Source: Archangium gephyra
Lineage (GTDB): Bacteria; Myxococcota; Myxococcia; Myxococcales; Myxococcaceae
Assembly: GCF_001027285.1 (NCBI RefSeq)
Contig: NZ_CP011509.1
Span: 10,750,501 to 10,814,500, forward strand
Direction: 5' to 3'
Length of the DNA: 64,000 nt
Part shown: positions 17,122-26,168 of the stretch, one piece after another
How the letters are laid out: every line of letters begins with the position of its first letter
How positions within the stretch are numbered: position 1 is the stretch's first letter
Made by a program: the position numbers and the translations under genes
The notes under the pieces: model-generated
Seen by the model: the letters and a program-made list of their open reading frames with translations, nothing else
The model's database searches: none
What the model was told of the DNA's origin: nothing

Positions 17122-19161
17122 TCACGCCGAGGGAATCCTGCTCCTCCATCGCGCCGCCTCCTCCACTTCCCCCGAGGACTCCAGGATGGACGCGGCCCGC
17201 GCGTAGTTCGTGGCCGCTTCCGTCCTGCGCAGGTGGGACTCGTCCACCTGGGCCGCCGCCAGCAGGAAGGGCACCGCGCGCCGCGTCTCCCCTCCCTCCA
17301 GCCAGTGCTGCGCGATGATGGCCGGGGCCGCTCGCCTCGCCTCCAACCGCTGCGCCAGGCGCCGGTGCAGCAGACCCCCCATCGCCGAGGGAATGGAGCC
17401 CTTCACCGCCTCGAACACCAGGTCATGCGTGAAGCGCTCGCCCCTCAGGATCTGCGCCGCCTCCAGTTCGCGCAGCGGCTCGGCGAAGGACAGCGGGCTC
17501 ACCTCCAGCACCTCCCCGGCCAGCTCCAGGCTGAACTCCATGAGGGCCAGCGCCGCCACCTGCGCCAGCTGCGACGCGAGCGGGGACAGCCGCTCCAGGC
17601 GCTGCTGGATGAGCTGGCGCACCCGTCCCGGTGGAGGCAGCCGCTCCGGCCACCCCTGCTCCAGGCTCCCCGACTCCATCAGGTGCTTGAGTGTCTCGGT
17701 GATGAAGAGCGGGTTGCCCCCCGTGTAGCGCGTCATCTCCCCGGTGAGAGACCCCGCTCCTGGCAGCGACAGACTCTCCAGCAGCTCGCCCACCGCCTCT
17801 GGAGGGAGCGGCTCCAGGTACATGAACATCGCCAGCCCCGCGGCCTCCAGCCGCTTCGTGATGGCGAGCGCCTCGCCCCCGAAGTCGCTGCTGCGGCAGC
17901 AGTCGATGATGAGCGGGAAGGTGCCCGCCGAGTGGAAGCGCGCGTGGGCATAGGCCCCCACCTGGAGGCTGGCCGTGTCGGCGAACTGCAAGTCGTCGGT
18001 GATGAAGCTCTCCAGGCCCTCGGTGCAGCGGCGGAGCACCTCGCTGTAGGCATCCAGGCAACGCACCCGCTCGCCTTCGTCACGCACGGGAGGAATCCGC
18101 TCCCCGGGCCCGGCGAGCTCCGGCATCACCCGCGCCAGCTCCCGGCGAATCCAGGGCTCCAGGCCCTGCCGCAGCTCGGGCCGCTCGGAGAAGAGCTCCC
18201 GGATGTGCCGCACATAGAGGGAATAGGGCACCTCCGCGTCCCCGGGCCGGGCGGAGAACACCAGGTAGCGCCCCTTGGAGGCCGCGAAGTCATGCGCCAG
18301 CCGCGTCTTGCCCACGCCCGGCTCGGCCAGCAGCAGCATGAGCTGCCTCGACTGCCACGCCACCTCCATCTGCGCCCACTCGCGCGCGCGGCCCACCAGC
18401 ACCGGCGGACGCAGCACGGAGAGCGGCAGCGTCCGCTCCGGCTTCTTTCCCGCGGCACGAGGCCTCACCTGTCCGCGCTCCACGTCCCGCGCCAGCGCCA
18501 GCGTGTCCGGGTGCGGCGCCGCGTCGTACTCCTCGAACAACATCTTCCGGCAGCGCTCGAAGAGGTTGAGCGCCGCCATGCGGTCTCCCTGCAGGTAGTG
18601 CAGCCGCATCAACCGCCGGTAGGCATCCTCCGAGAGGGGCGCCAACGCCAGCAGCCGCTCGGCGAAGTGCAGCGCCCCGGCCAGGTCTCCCTGCTGCTCG
18701 CGGGCCTCCACCTCGGCGATGGCGGCGCGGCACCGCAAGGACTCGAGCTGCTCGCGGGCCCGGAGCAGCCACGCCTCGAAGTCCGGGCAGTCATCGAAGT
18801 CCAGCGTGCCCAGCAGCGAGCCCGCCAGCGACAACGCCTGCGCGTGGCGGCCGGCGAAGACGTGCGCCTCCAGCTCCACCGCGTCGGTGTTCACCCGCTC
18901 CGAGAGGGACACCACGTCCCCGCCGAGCACCAGGTCCGTCCCGGTGGCCACCCGCAGCCGGCGCAGCAACTGGCGCATGTTGTTGCGCGCCGTGTCCTCG
19001 CCGGAGCCGGGCCACAGCATGCCCGCCAGCCTGTACTTGGGTGTGGGCCCCTCCAGGGCCAGCCACGCCAGCACCGCCGCCACGCGCCGCTGCAACTCCA
19101 GGGGCTCCGCCAGCCCCAGGAGCCGTGCCCCCCCGAGCACTTCCAACCGCCAGTCCGTCAC
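17122..19161 (-). CDS. BTAD-domain transcriptional activator with AAA ATPase (AfsR/LAL-like)
   Basis: 679 aa from GTG 19161, in front of which stands a G-rich ribosome site; the frame extends further upstream without support. N-terminal winged-helix DNA-binding part (LEVLGGARLLGLAEPLELQR), then a bacterial transcriptional activation (BTAD) TPR region (DLAGALHFAERLLALAPLSE), then a STAND/AAA module with Walker A LAEPGVGKTRLAHDF and Walker-B-like FITDDLQFAD, followed by helical repeats. Such proteins sense an unknown signal through the ATPase/TPR parts and activate transcription. It lies 69 nt upstream of the kinase/Thg1 pair on the same strand, so it might regulate or be cotranscribed with them. 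Confidence 0.85.
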   Translation of the reverse strand: MTDWRLEVLGGARLLGLAEPLELQRRVAAVLAWLALEGPTPKYRLAGMLWPGSGEDTARNNMRQLLRRLRVATGTDLVLGGDVVSLSERVNTDAVELEAHVFAGRHAQALSLAGSLLGTLDFDDCPDFEAWLLRAREQLESLRCRAAIAEVEAREQQGDLAGALHFAERLLALAPLSEDAYRRLMRLHYLQGDRMAALNLFERCRKMLFEEYDAAPHPDTLALARDVERGQVRPRAAGKKPERTLPLSVLRPPVLVGRAREWAQMEVAWQSRQLMLLLAEPGVGKTRLAHDFAASKGRYLVFSARPGDAEVPYSLYVRHIRELFSERPELRQGLEPWIRRELARVMPELAGPGERIPPVRDEGERVRCLDAYSEVLRRCTEGLESFITDDLQFADTASLQVGAYAHARFHSAGTFPLIIDCCRSSDFGGEALAITKRLEAAGLAMFMYLEPLPPEAVGELLESLSLPGAGSLTGEMTRYTGGNPLFITETLKHLMESGSLEQGWPERLPPPGRVRQLIQQRLERLSPLASQLAQVAALALMEFSLELAGEVLEVSPLSFAEPLRELEAAQILRGERFTHDLVFEAVKGSIPSAMGGLLHRRLAQRLEARRAAPAIIAQHWLEGGETRRAVPFLLAAAQVDESHLRRTEAATNYARAASILESSGEVEEAARWRSRIPSA

Positions 19162-19223
19162 GTCTTCCCCCCCGCCACTCCATGGAGCAGCCGAGCGCCC
19201 CGAGCGCTCTCGAGGGAGCGTCC

Positions 19224-20393
19224 TCAGGTCCAGAATCCCGTCGGCTGCCCGAGGAGGGAGGCCCCGGCCTGACCAAACCACCCCTCAGCGGCAGCCGCAT
19301 GCTGCCTGAAGGTGTAGATGTCACGGAAGCGCCTCTGCAACGACGAGCCCTCTTTGAGCGAGCTGGCGCCTCCCGCGCGATAGCAGGTTTCCACTACGCC
19401 CGAGGCGTTCTCCGTCACCCACGCCAGAGCGGCGGACAGGCGCGGTGCCAGCGGTACGGCGGAAGCGGGGTCGTTCACACACGCGGCCCAGAACTCATCC
19501 GCCGTGGCGTACAGCAGCGCCCGGGCGGCGCGCACACTCGTGTCCACGCGGCCGAGCTCGAGCTGGAAGACGGGCGACTCGAGGAGCGGGACGCGCGCGT
19601 ACATGCGCCGCTTGCCCGTGGTGACGAGCTGCACCAGGTCATCCACCGCGCCCTGCGCGATGCCCAGGGACACCGCGGCCATGTGCAGCACGAAATGCAG
19701 CACCGGCGCGACGAAGCCCGGCCCCGGCACGGTGGACGTCCCGGCGAAGATGTCGAAGGTGTTCTCCTCGGGGCAGAAGGCGGCCTCCAGTGCGAGGTCA
19801 TGGCTGCCCGTGCCCCGCAGGCCGAGCGCGTTCCAGGTGTCGAGGATGCGCACCTCGCGGGCCGGGAAGAGCATGGAGCGCGTCTGGGGCACACCGGGGA
19901 CGGGGCCAGGGCGGGGCTGGCCGTCCTGCAGGACGACGCAGTTGGCGAACAGCCAGTCACAATGCTCGCAGCCGCTGGCGAAGCCCCACCGTCCGTTGAC
20001 GCGGTAGCCGCCTTTCTCCACCGAGGCCTGCCCCTGCGCGTTGAAGGCCCCGCCCATGATGACGTCCGGCCCGGCGGAGTAGATGGCATCGAAGCGCTCG
20101 CGCGGCAGGAGCGCGAAGAGGTGCGGGCTCTCCATGCCAATCATCGTCGTCCAGCCGGCCGCCCCATCCGCGCGGGCGAGCGTCTCCAGCACCTCGCAGC
20201 CGGTCCGCAGGTCCACCTCGAAGCCGCCGTGGCTCCGGGGGACGAAGGCCCGGAAGAACCCCGCCTGCTTGAATTGGGCGAGCAGGTCCACCGGCAACCG
20301 CCGTCCCGACTCGATGTCCGCGGCCCGGGCGGCAATCACCGGAGCCAGGTCCCGCGCGGCCTGCACCACCTTCGTCGTCTCAGCGCTCTTCAT
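19224..20393 (-). CDS. Acyl-CoA dehydrogenase-like flavoprotein (flavin-dependent monooxygenase subgroup)
   Basis: 389 aa, MKSAETTKVVQAARDLAPVI. The acyl-CoA dehydrogenase fold is clear: LARADGAAGWTTMIG, then GGYRVNGRWGFASGCEHCDW, then RILDTWNALGLRGTGSHDLA. The spacing resembles HsaA/DszC-like two-component monooxygenases, which use reduced flavin from a partner, rather than true acyl-CoA dehydrogenases. No flavin reductase is adjacent. It is separated from the BTAD gene by 62 nt and from the permease gene by about 120 nt. Substrate unknown. Confidence 0.82.
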   Translation of the reverse strand: MKSAETTKVVQAARDLAPVIAARAADIESGRRLPVDLLAQFKQAGFFRAFVPRSHGGFEVDLRTGCEVLETLARADGAAGWTTMIGMESPHLFALLPRERFDAIYSAGPDVIMGGAFNAQGQASVEKGGYRVNGRWGFASGCEHCDWLFANCVVLQDGQPRPGPVPGVPQTRSMLFPAREVRILDTWNALGLRGTGSHDLALEAAFCPEENTFDIFAGTSTVPGPGFVAPVLHFVLHMAAVSLGIAQGAVDDLVQLVTTGKRRMYARVPLLESPVFQLELGRVDTSVRAARALLYATADEFWAACVNDPASAVPLAPRLSAALAWVTENASGVVETCYRAGGASSLKEGSSLQRRFRDIYTFRQHAAAAEGWFGQAGASLLGQPTGFWT

Positions 20394-20514
20394 GCGTCAC
20401 TCCTGGTCGCGGGCGCGGGAGTCCTCCCATGCGCCTCGTCCGACGTGGAGCAACGAATACCGGCAGGGGTGTGACGGGGCCGTGACCGGGTCCACGGACG
20501 CCCGTCACACGGGC

Positions 20515-23169
20515 CTACTCCGCTCGCAGGCTGACGGCCGGGTCTACGCGCATGGCCCGCCGCGCCGGCACGAGGCACGCCACCAGCGCCACCCCCAGCA
20601 ACACCACCGCCACCGCGCCGAAGGTGAGCGGATCATGCGGTGCCACGCCGAAGAGGATGCTGCTCATCACCCGGGACAGGACGAGCGCACCCGCGACGCC
20701 CAGGGCCACGCCCAGGCCCGCGAGCCGCATGCCATTGCGCAACACCATGCCCAGCACCTCCGCCGGACGCGCGCCGAGCGCCAGCCGCACGCCGATCTCC
20801 CGCTGCCGCTGGCCCACCGTATAGGCGAGCACCCCGTAGATGCCCACCGCGCCGAGCACCAGCGCCAGGACGGCGAAGAGGCCGAGCAGCGCCGCGATGA
20901 GCCGGGGACGGGCCACGGAGCCCCCCACCACCTCCTCGAGCGTGGTGATGCGGGTGATGGTCTGGTTCGGGTTCACCGACCAGATGGCCTGACGGACGGC
21001 GGCGGCGAGCTGCAGGGGCGCGCCCTCGCCCCGCACCACCAGGTTCACGCTCGAGCGGGACTGCTGCAGCACGTGGACGTAGACGAGGGGCGGAGCGGGC
21101 TCGGAGAGGCTCTCCTGGCGCACGTCGCCCACCACGCCCACGATGGGCGCCGTGGCGTCCCCCCACTGGATGGCCTTGCCCACCACGTCCTCGCCCGGGA
21201 AGAAGCGGCGGACGAAGGCGTCGTTGACCATCATCGCCGGGGGCCCCTCCCTGTCCAGGGTGGTGAAGGCGCGGCCACGCAGTAGCGGAATGCCCATGGC
21301 GCGGAAGTAGTCGTTGCTCACGAACAGGTAATTCACCCGAGGCGCGTCCGCGGCGCTCTCCTGGGACTGGCCCGGCAACACCAGCGGCGCCGGCTCGCCC
21401 GAGCCCTCCAGGGGGAGGTTCCTCGTCGTGCCGGCCACCTGGACACCGGGAACCTCGCGCACCCGCTCCAGCACTTCGGCCAGGTACTGGCGACTCGTGC
21501 GCCCCGCCGGGGACGAGGAGAAGCTCACCACCACCGCGCCTTCCGCGCGGAAACCCGGCTCCACCGAGAGCAGCGACATCAGGCTGCGGACGGCCAGTCC
21601 CGCTCCAGCCATCAGCACCACGGCGAGCGCCACCTCGGTCACCACCAGCGCGCCCCGCAGCCGTGCGCCGCCCCCGCCCGCCGTGCCACGGCCAGCGGCC
21701 TTGAGCACCGGGGCGAGCTGGGGCGAGCCCGCGCGCAACGCCGGCAGCAGGCCGAACAGCACGCCCGTGAAGAGCGTGGCGCCCATGGCGAAGCCCAGCA
21801 CCGCCCCGTCCACCCGCACCTCGTGCAGGCGCGGCAACTGCTTCACGGAGAAGGCCAGCAGCAGCTCGGTGCCCCACACCGCCAGCAGCAGACCGAACGC
21901 ACCGCCCAGCAGCGCGAGCACGAGGCTCTCGGTGAGCAACTGCCCCATCAGCCGCACCGGCCCGGCGCCCAGCGCGGCCCGCACCGCCAACTCGCGTTCG
22001 CGCGCCGTGGCCCGCGTCAACATCAGGTTGGCCACGTTGACGCACGCGATGAGCAGCAGGAAGCCCACCGCGCCGAGCAGCACCATCAGCCCCGCTCGCA
22101 CGTCCCCGGTGACGGCCTCGTGCAGCGGCACCACCGTGACGGCGGAGGTCTGGACGTTGGTGGCCGGGTACTCCTCCGCGAGCTGCCGGGCCACGCCATT
22201 CATCTCCGTGCGCGCCGTCTCCAGGGACACGCCGGGCTTGAGGCGCGCCACCACGGACTGCCAGCGCACCTGGCGCTGGCGGGGAATGCCGCTCTCCTCG
22301 ATGAGGGAGTCGGAGAGCCACACGTCCACGCGCTCGGAGGGGAAGGAGAAGCCCGGGGGCATCACGCCCACCACCGTGATGGGCAGCCCATCCAGCGTGA
22401 GGGTGCGGCCCAGGAGGGTGCGGTCTCCGCCGAAGCGCCGCTGCCACAGGCCATGGCTGATCACCGCCACCGCGTTGTGCCCCGGCTGGTGCTCCCCGGC
22501 GAGCAACGCGCGCCCCAGCACCGGCGCCACCCCGAGCGTGGAGAAGAAGCCGTCGTTCACGTAGGCCGCCGGCAGCCGCTGGGGCTCCCCATCCCCGCTG
22601 AGGTTGCTCCCGGACATGCCCTCCACGTACCACCAGGTGCCCATGTCCTCGAAGGAGCGCTGGCGCGCCTTCCAGTCCGCGAAGTCCAGCGGGGACACCT
22701 CGCCCCGGGCCACGCCCTGGGAGGGGTTGGCCTGCCACATCCGCACCAGCCGCTCGGGCTCCGCGAAGGGCAGCGGCCGCATCAACACGCCCCGCACCAC
22801 GCTGAAGATGGCGGTGGTGGCGCCAATGCCCAGCCCCAGGGTGAGCACCGCCACCAGCGCGAAGCCCGGCGCGTGCCGCAGCATCCGCAGCGCGTACCGC
22901 ACGTCCTGCACCAGCGCATCCCACAGCAGGAACCGCTTCATCTTCCGCTCCCTCTCGTGCCCGATGCGCACACACTCCTCGCGCACGCTGGCCACGTCCC
23001 CGAACTCGCGCTCGGCGGCCGCACGCGCCTCGGTGGGGGACAGGCCCTCCCGCTCGTGCGCGGCGGCACGCATCTCCAGGTGGAACCGCAACTCCTCGTC
23101 CACGTCCTGCTCCACCGCGCGCGGCCGCACGGCGAGCTTCAACAACCGCTTGAAACCCGGGTAGCGCAT
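20515..23169 (-). CDS. ADOP-family ABC-type permease
   Basis: 884 aa from ATG 23169 with GAGGA upstream. An N-terminal soluble segment (ELRFHLEMRAAAHEREGLSP, AEREFGDV) is the hallmark of ADOP (acidobacterial duplicated orphan permease) proteins. It is followed by two MacB/FtsX-like modules, each with a periplasmic core domain and transmembrane helices (LTLGLGIGATTAIFSVVRGV; ANLMLTRATARERELAVRAA; YTVGQRQREIGVRLALGAR). These proteins resemble MacB/FtsX transporters but lack a linked ATPase; the exported substrate is unknown. It lies 8 nt downstream of its PadR regulator, the usual pairing. Confidence 0.92.
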   Translation of the reverse strand: MRYPGFKRLLKLAVRPRAVEQDVDEELRFHLEMRAAAHEREGLSPTEARAAAEREFGDVASVREECVRIGHERERKMKRFLLWDALVQDVRYALRMLRHAPGFALVAVLTLGLGIGATTAIFSVVRGVLMRPLPFAEPERLVRMWQANPSQGVARGEVSPLDFADWKARQRSFEDMGTWWYVEGMSGSNLSGDGEPQRLPAAYVNDGFFSTLGVAPVLGRALLAGEHQPGHNAVAVISHGLWQRRFGGDRTLLGRTLTLDGLPITVVGVMPPGFSFPSERVDVWLSDSLIEESGIPRQRQVRWQSVVARLKPGVSLETARTEMNGVARQLAEEYPATNVQTSAVTVVPLHEAVTGDVRAGLMVLLGAVGFLLLIACVNVANLMLTRATARERELAVRAALGAGPVRLMGQLLTESLVLALLGGAFGLLLAVWGTELLLAFSVKQLPRLHEVRVDGAVLGFAMGATLFTGVLFGLLPALRAGSPQLAPVLKAAGRGTAGGGGARLRGALVVTEVALAVVLMAGAGLAVRSLMSLLSVEPGFRAEGAVVVSFSSSPAGRTSRQYLAEVLERVREVPGVQVAGTTRNLPLEGSGEPAPLVLPGQSQESAADAPRVNYLFVSNDYFRAMGIPLLRGRAFTTLDREGPPAMMVNDAFVRRFFPGEDVVGKAIQWGDATAPIVGVVGDVRQESLSEPAPPLVYVHVLQQSRSSVNLVVRGEGAPLQLAAAVRQAIWSVNPNQTITRITTLEEVVGGSVARPRLIAALLGLFAVLALVLGAVGIYGVLAYTVGQRQREIGVRLALGARPAEVLGMVLRNGMRLAGLGVALGVAGALVLSRVMSSILFGVAPHDPLTFGAVAVVLLGVALVACLVPARRAMRVDPAVSLRAE

Positions 23170-23177
23170 GGGAGTCC

Positions 23178-23510
23178 TCAAGCCGCCTCCAGCACCCGGG
23201 ACACGGCCGCCACGTAGCGCTGCCACGCCTGCGTCTCGGCCCTCAGGTGCGCCCGGCCCGCCGAGGTGAGCCGGTAGAACTTCGCCCGCCGGTTGTTCTC
23301 CGACAGGCCCCACTCCGCCTCCAGGAGGCCCCGCTTCTCCAGCCGGTGCAGCGCCGGGTAGAGCGCCCCCTCCTCCACCTTCAGCTCCTCCCCACTCCGC
23401 TCCCGCACCACCTCCGCCACCGCGTACCCGTGCAACGGGCCCCACGACAGGCTCTTGAGGATCAGCACGTCCAGCGTGCCCTGCATCAACTCCAGCGAGT
23501 CGCCCGCCAT
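23178..23510 (-). CDS. PadR-family transcriptional regulator
   Basis: 110 aa. Classic short PadR winged helix: MQGTLDVLILKSLSWGPLHG, then YAVAEVVRERSG, EEGALYPALHRLEKRGLLEA and NNRRAKFYRLTSAGR, plus a C-terminal dimer helix. PadR proteins repress neighbouring membrane or efflux genes, with release by ligand. The gene precedes the ADOP permease by 8 nt, and its own ribosome site overlaps the first of three operator-like palindromes, strongly suggesting autorepression of the operon. Confidence 0.95.
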   Translation of the reverse strand: MAGDSLELMQGTLDVLILKSLSWGPLHGYAVAEVVRERSGEELKVEEGALYPALHRLEKRGLLEAEWGLSENNRRAKFYRLTSAGRAHLRAETQAWQRYVAAVSRVLEAA

Positions 23511-23517
23511 GTCGCTC

Positions 23518-23608
23518 TTCCCCTCAGCTGCTCAGGGGAACGACGCGCACGTTCCCCTCAGGTGTTGAGGGAAGTGTCCCCCAGGTTCCCCTAAGGCGTC
23601 AAGGGGAG
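23518..23608. promoter_or_regulatory. Triplet of operator-like palindromes upstream of PadR-ADOP
   Basis: Three copies of TTCCCCT-N9-AGGGGAA-like palindromes begin at 23518, 23552 and 23586, exactly 34 bp apart, each 23 bp long. Copy 1 is a near-perfect dyad; copies 2 and 3 keep the left arm exactly and vary at one or two right-arm bases. Copy 1 covers the PadR ribosome site and the others lie upstream, where its promoter should be. They are probable binding sites for the PadR protein, though the sequence differs from the ATGT-N8-ACAT operator of PadR itself. Confidence 0.75.
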
Positions 23609-23628
23609 CACCCGGACACGGGGGCGCT

Positions 23629-25242
23629 TCAGCCGGTGTAGGAGGCTTCCCCGAGGGGCCCTCGCCACTCCACCCGGTGGAGCGCCAGCGGCTCCTGCCG
23701 TCCGTGCTCCGGGAGCGGCGGCAGCGGCGTGACGGGCCAGGCGCGCTCCCGCCAGCGCTCGAGGGTGGTGCGGGTCAGGAGGATCTCCCCCGGCCGGGCG
23801 GCGGCGCACACCAGGGTGGCGACGTTGGTGGCGTCTCCAATGGTGGCGTACTGCAGGTACTGCTCGGAGCCGATGTTCCCGGCCGCCACCCGGCCCGTGT
23901 TGAGGCCCACGTGGATGTTCAGCTCGGGCCGGCCCTCGGACCGCCAGCGCGCGTTCAACCGCGCCAGCGCCCGCTGCATCTCCACCGCGGCGCGCACCGC
24001 CCGGTCCACGTCGTCCGGGTGCGCGACGGGCGCCCCCCACACCGCCATCAACGCGTCGCCGATGTACTTCTCCAGCGTCCCCTCGTGCCGGAAGACGATG
24101 TCCGCCATCACCGGGAAGTACTCGTTGAGCAGGTCCACCACCTGCCGCGGCTCGAGCGTGGAGGACAGCGCGGTGAACTGGCTGATGTCCGAGAAGAGGA
24201 TGGTCACCTCCGTCTCGATGACGCCCAGCTGGGCGCTGCGCGCGAGCTGCAGCTTCTTGAGGGTGGCCGGGGGGAAGAAGCGCAGGTACGTGGTGCGCAT
24301 CACCGCCTCCTCCTCGAGCTGCTGGCGCAGCAGGGAGTTGTCGAGCGCGATGGCCGCCTGGTTGGCGAAGGCGGTGAGGAACTCCAGGTCCTCCTGGGTG
24401 AAGCCGTTGGCCCGGGTGAGGTTGTCCAGGTAGAGCACCCCCATCACCGTGTCCCGGGGCTTGAGCGGCACGCACATGGACGCGCAGATGGACTGCTTCA
24501 GCACCGAGTCGGCGGAGCCCAGCCGGGGATCCCTCCGGGCATCCGAGAAGAGCGCCGCCACGCTGTGCGTGCGCACGTAGTCGACGATGTGCTGGCTGTA
24601 GAAGGGCCCCGCGGGCAGCTCGCCCGACGCACGGGCCACCCGCGGGCGCAGCTGCCCGCTGGTGGGCTCCACCAGCAGGATGACCGCCCGGTCCACCTCC
24701 AATATCTGGAAGACGAGCTGAAGGACGCGGTCCAACACCTCGTCGATGGAGCCGGGCGAGGAGAGCAGCTGACTCACCTTGAGGAGGATCTGCAGCTTGT
24801 TGTTCGCCCGGCCCTCCCCGCTCACGGGCTTCATCTTCAAGGCGGTGTTCGAGTCGGGATCGGCATGCGGCCGCAGCAGCTCGCCCATGGAGGTGGGAGA
24901 GAAGCGCGTCTGCAGCGAGCGCACCTGCGTCGGCATCGGCTCCTCGGAGCGCGAGGCGGAGATGCTCGAGAGCAGGAACGACACCTGGCCGCACCGGAAG
25001 ACTTCTCCCTCGCGCAGCTCGTGGCGCTGGACCTCGGCCTGGCCCACGAACGTCCCGTTCTTGCTGCCCAGGTCCACCAGGACGAGGCGCCCACCCTCCC
25101 ACTCGAGCCGCGCGTGCCGCCGCGACAGGCTCTTGTGGACGACACAGACGGTGCAATCCGGCGTGCGCCCGATCGTGACGGGGCCCTCGGGAAGCACGAA
25201 CGTCTGCTCATCCAGAGCGCCCGGGTTCATGATGAGCTGCAT
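23629..25242 (-). CDS. FHA-GAF-class III adenylate/guanylate cyclase
   Basis: 537 aa. FHA domain at about 15-95 (VTIGRTPDC, SLSRRHARLEW, LGSKNGTFV) to bind phospho-Thr, a GAF domain at about 145-310 (DRVLQLVFQILEVDRAVILL, ASMCVPL), then a class III cyclase catalytic domain at about 345-500 with metal-binding aspartates in VTILFSDISQFTAL and YIGDALMAVWGAP. It is cytoplasmic, with no membrane segment. The architecture links protein phosphorylation and small-molecule sensing to cyclic-nucleotide production, a theme common in myxobacteria. Cyclase versus pseudo-enzyme and ATP versus GTP preference are not decided here. Confidence 0.92.
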   Translation of the reverse strand: MQLIMNPGALDEQTFVLPEGPVTIGRTPDCTVCVVHKSLSRRHARLEWEGGRLVLVDLGSKNGTFVGQAEVQRHELREGEVFRCGQVSFLLSSISASRSEEPMPTQVRSLQTRFSPTSMGELLRPHADPDSNTALKMKPVSGEGRANNKLQILLKVSQLLSSPGSIDEVLDRVLQLVFQILEVDRAVILLVEPTSGQLRPRVARASGELPAGPFYSQHIVDYVRTHSVAALFSDARRDPRLGSADSVLKQSICASMCVPLKPRDTVMGVLYLDNLTRANGFTQEDLEFLTAFANQAAIALDNSLLRQQLEEEAVMRTTYLRFFPPATLKKLQLARSAQLGVIETEVTILFSDISQFTALSSTLEPRQVVDLLNEYFPVMADIVFRHEGTLEKYIGDALMAVWGAPVAHPDDVDRAVRAAVEMQRALARLNARWRSEGRPELNIHVGLNTGRVAAGNIGSEQYLQYATIGDATNVATLVCAAARPGEILLTRTTLERWRERAWPVTPLPPLPEHGRQEPLALHRVEWRGPLGEASYTG

Positions 25243-25337
25243 GGCCCGGACCTTACCATTCCACTGGTGGACAGTCCGGGTTGTCAGCCTTCACGCCCCG
25301 TGGAAACCTGCTCCCGGGAGCCAAGGGAGGTGTGGGC

Positions 25338-26165
25338 ATGGACATCATCACCATCGACAAGCAGGGCGAGAAGGTCAGACTCGACGGCATCTCCGCGGCG
25401 CCCCCGAAGAAGACGGACCGGGACGAGGCGAAGCGCGAGCTCGAGACGCTGGGCGAGGAGCTCTTCGATCTGCAGGATCTCCTGTGGGGCGCGAAGATGA
25501 ACTCGGTCCTCATCGTCCTGCAGGGCCGCGACACGGCCGGCAAGGACGGGACCATCAAACACGTGGCGGGCTTCCTCAACCCGCGAGGCGTCAGCGTCAC
25601 CTCCTTCGGCGTGCCCTCCGAGGAGGAGAAGGAGCACGACTTCCTCTGGCGCATCCACCGCCACACGCCGCGCAAGGGCGAGCTGGCCATCTTCAACCGC
25701 TCCCACTACGAGGACGTGCTCGTCGTGCGCGTGCACGGGCTCGTCCCCGAGTCCCTCTGGAAGGAGCGCTACGGGCACATCCGCGACTTCGAGGAGATGC
25801 TCGCCGAGCACGGCACCCTCATCCTCAAGTACTTCCTCCACATCAGCCGCGAGGAGCAGGAGCAGCGCCTGGTGGAGCGGGAGAAGGAGCCGCGCAAGGC
25901 GTGGAAGCTCAACGCCGGAGACTGGGAGGACCGCGAGCACTGGGACGACTACACGCAGGCCTACGAGGAGGCCCTCTCGCGCACCTCGGCGAAGAAGGCC
26001 CCGTGGACCATCGTCCCCGCGGACTCGAAGTGGTACCGCAACCTCGTGGTGGCGCGCTCCCTCGTCGAGGCGCTCCGCCCCTACCGCCAGGCCTGGCAGG
26101 ACCGGCTCGACGAGGTGGGCGTGCGCAAGAAGACGGAGCTCGAGGCCTGGCGCAAGAGCCGCTAG
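25338..26165 (+). CDS. ppk2: Polyphosphate kinase 2
   Basis: 275 aa from ATG 25338 behind gggaggtg; the frame's earlier ATG at 25281 lacks a ribosome site. Walker-A-like GRDTAGKDG is at residues 63-71 and the Walker-B/lid region FNRSHYEDVLVVR at 120-132, with KYFLHISREEQEQRL and the conserved DWEDREHWDDY. PPK2 uses inorganic polyphosphate to phosphorylate nucleotides (AMP/ADP or GDP, depending on class); a single PPK2 domain of this length fits class I or III, and which is not decidable by eye. The next gene starts 3 nt after its stop. Confidence 0.95.
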   Translation: MDIITIDKQGEKVRLDGISAAPPKKTDRDEAKRELETLGEELFDLQDLLWGAKMNSVLIVLQGRDTAGKDGTIKHVAGFLNPRGVSVTSFGVPSEEEKEHDFLWRIHRHTPRKGELAIFNRSHYEDVLVVRVHGLVPESLWKERYGHIRDFEEMLAEHGTLILKYFLHISREEQEQRLVEREKEPRKAWKLNAGDWEDREHWDDYTQAYEEALSRTSAKKAPWTIVPADSKWYRNLVVARSLVEALRPYRQAWQDRLDEVGVRKKTELEAWRKSR

Positions 26166-26168
26166 CCC

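Noticed and set aside
17233-19272. 679-codon plus-strand ORF
   Set aside because: Antisense to the BTAD regulator; Gln/Arg/His-rich low-complexity translation.
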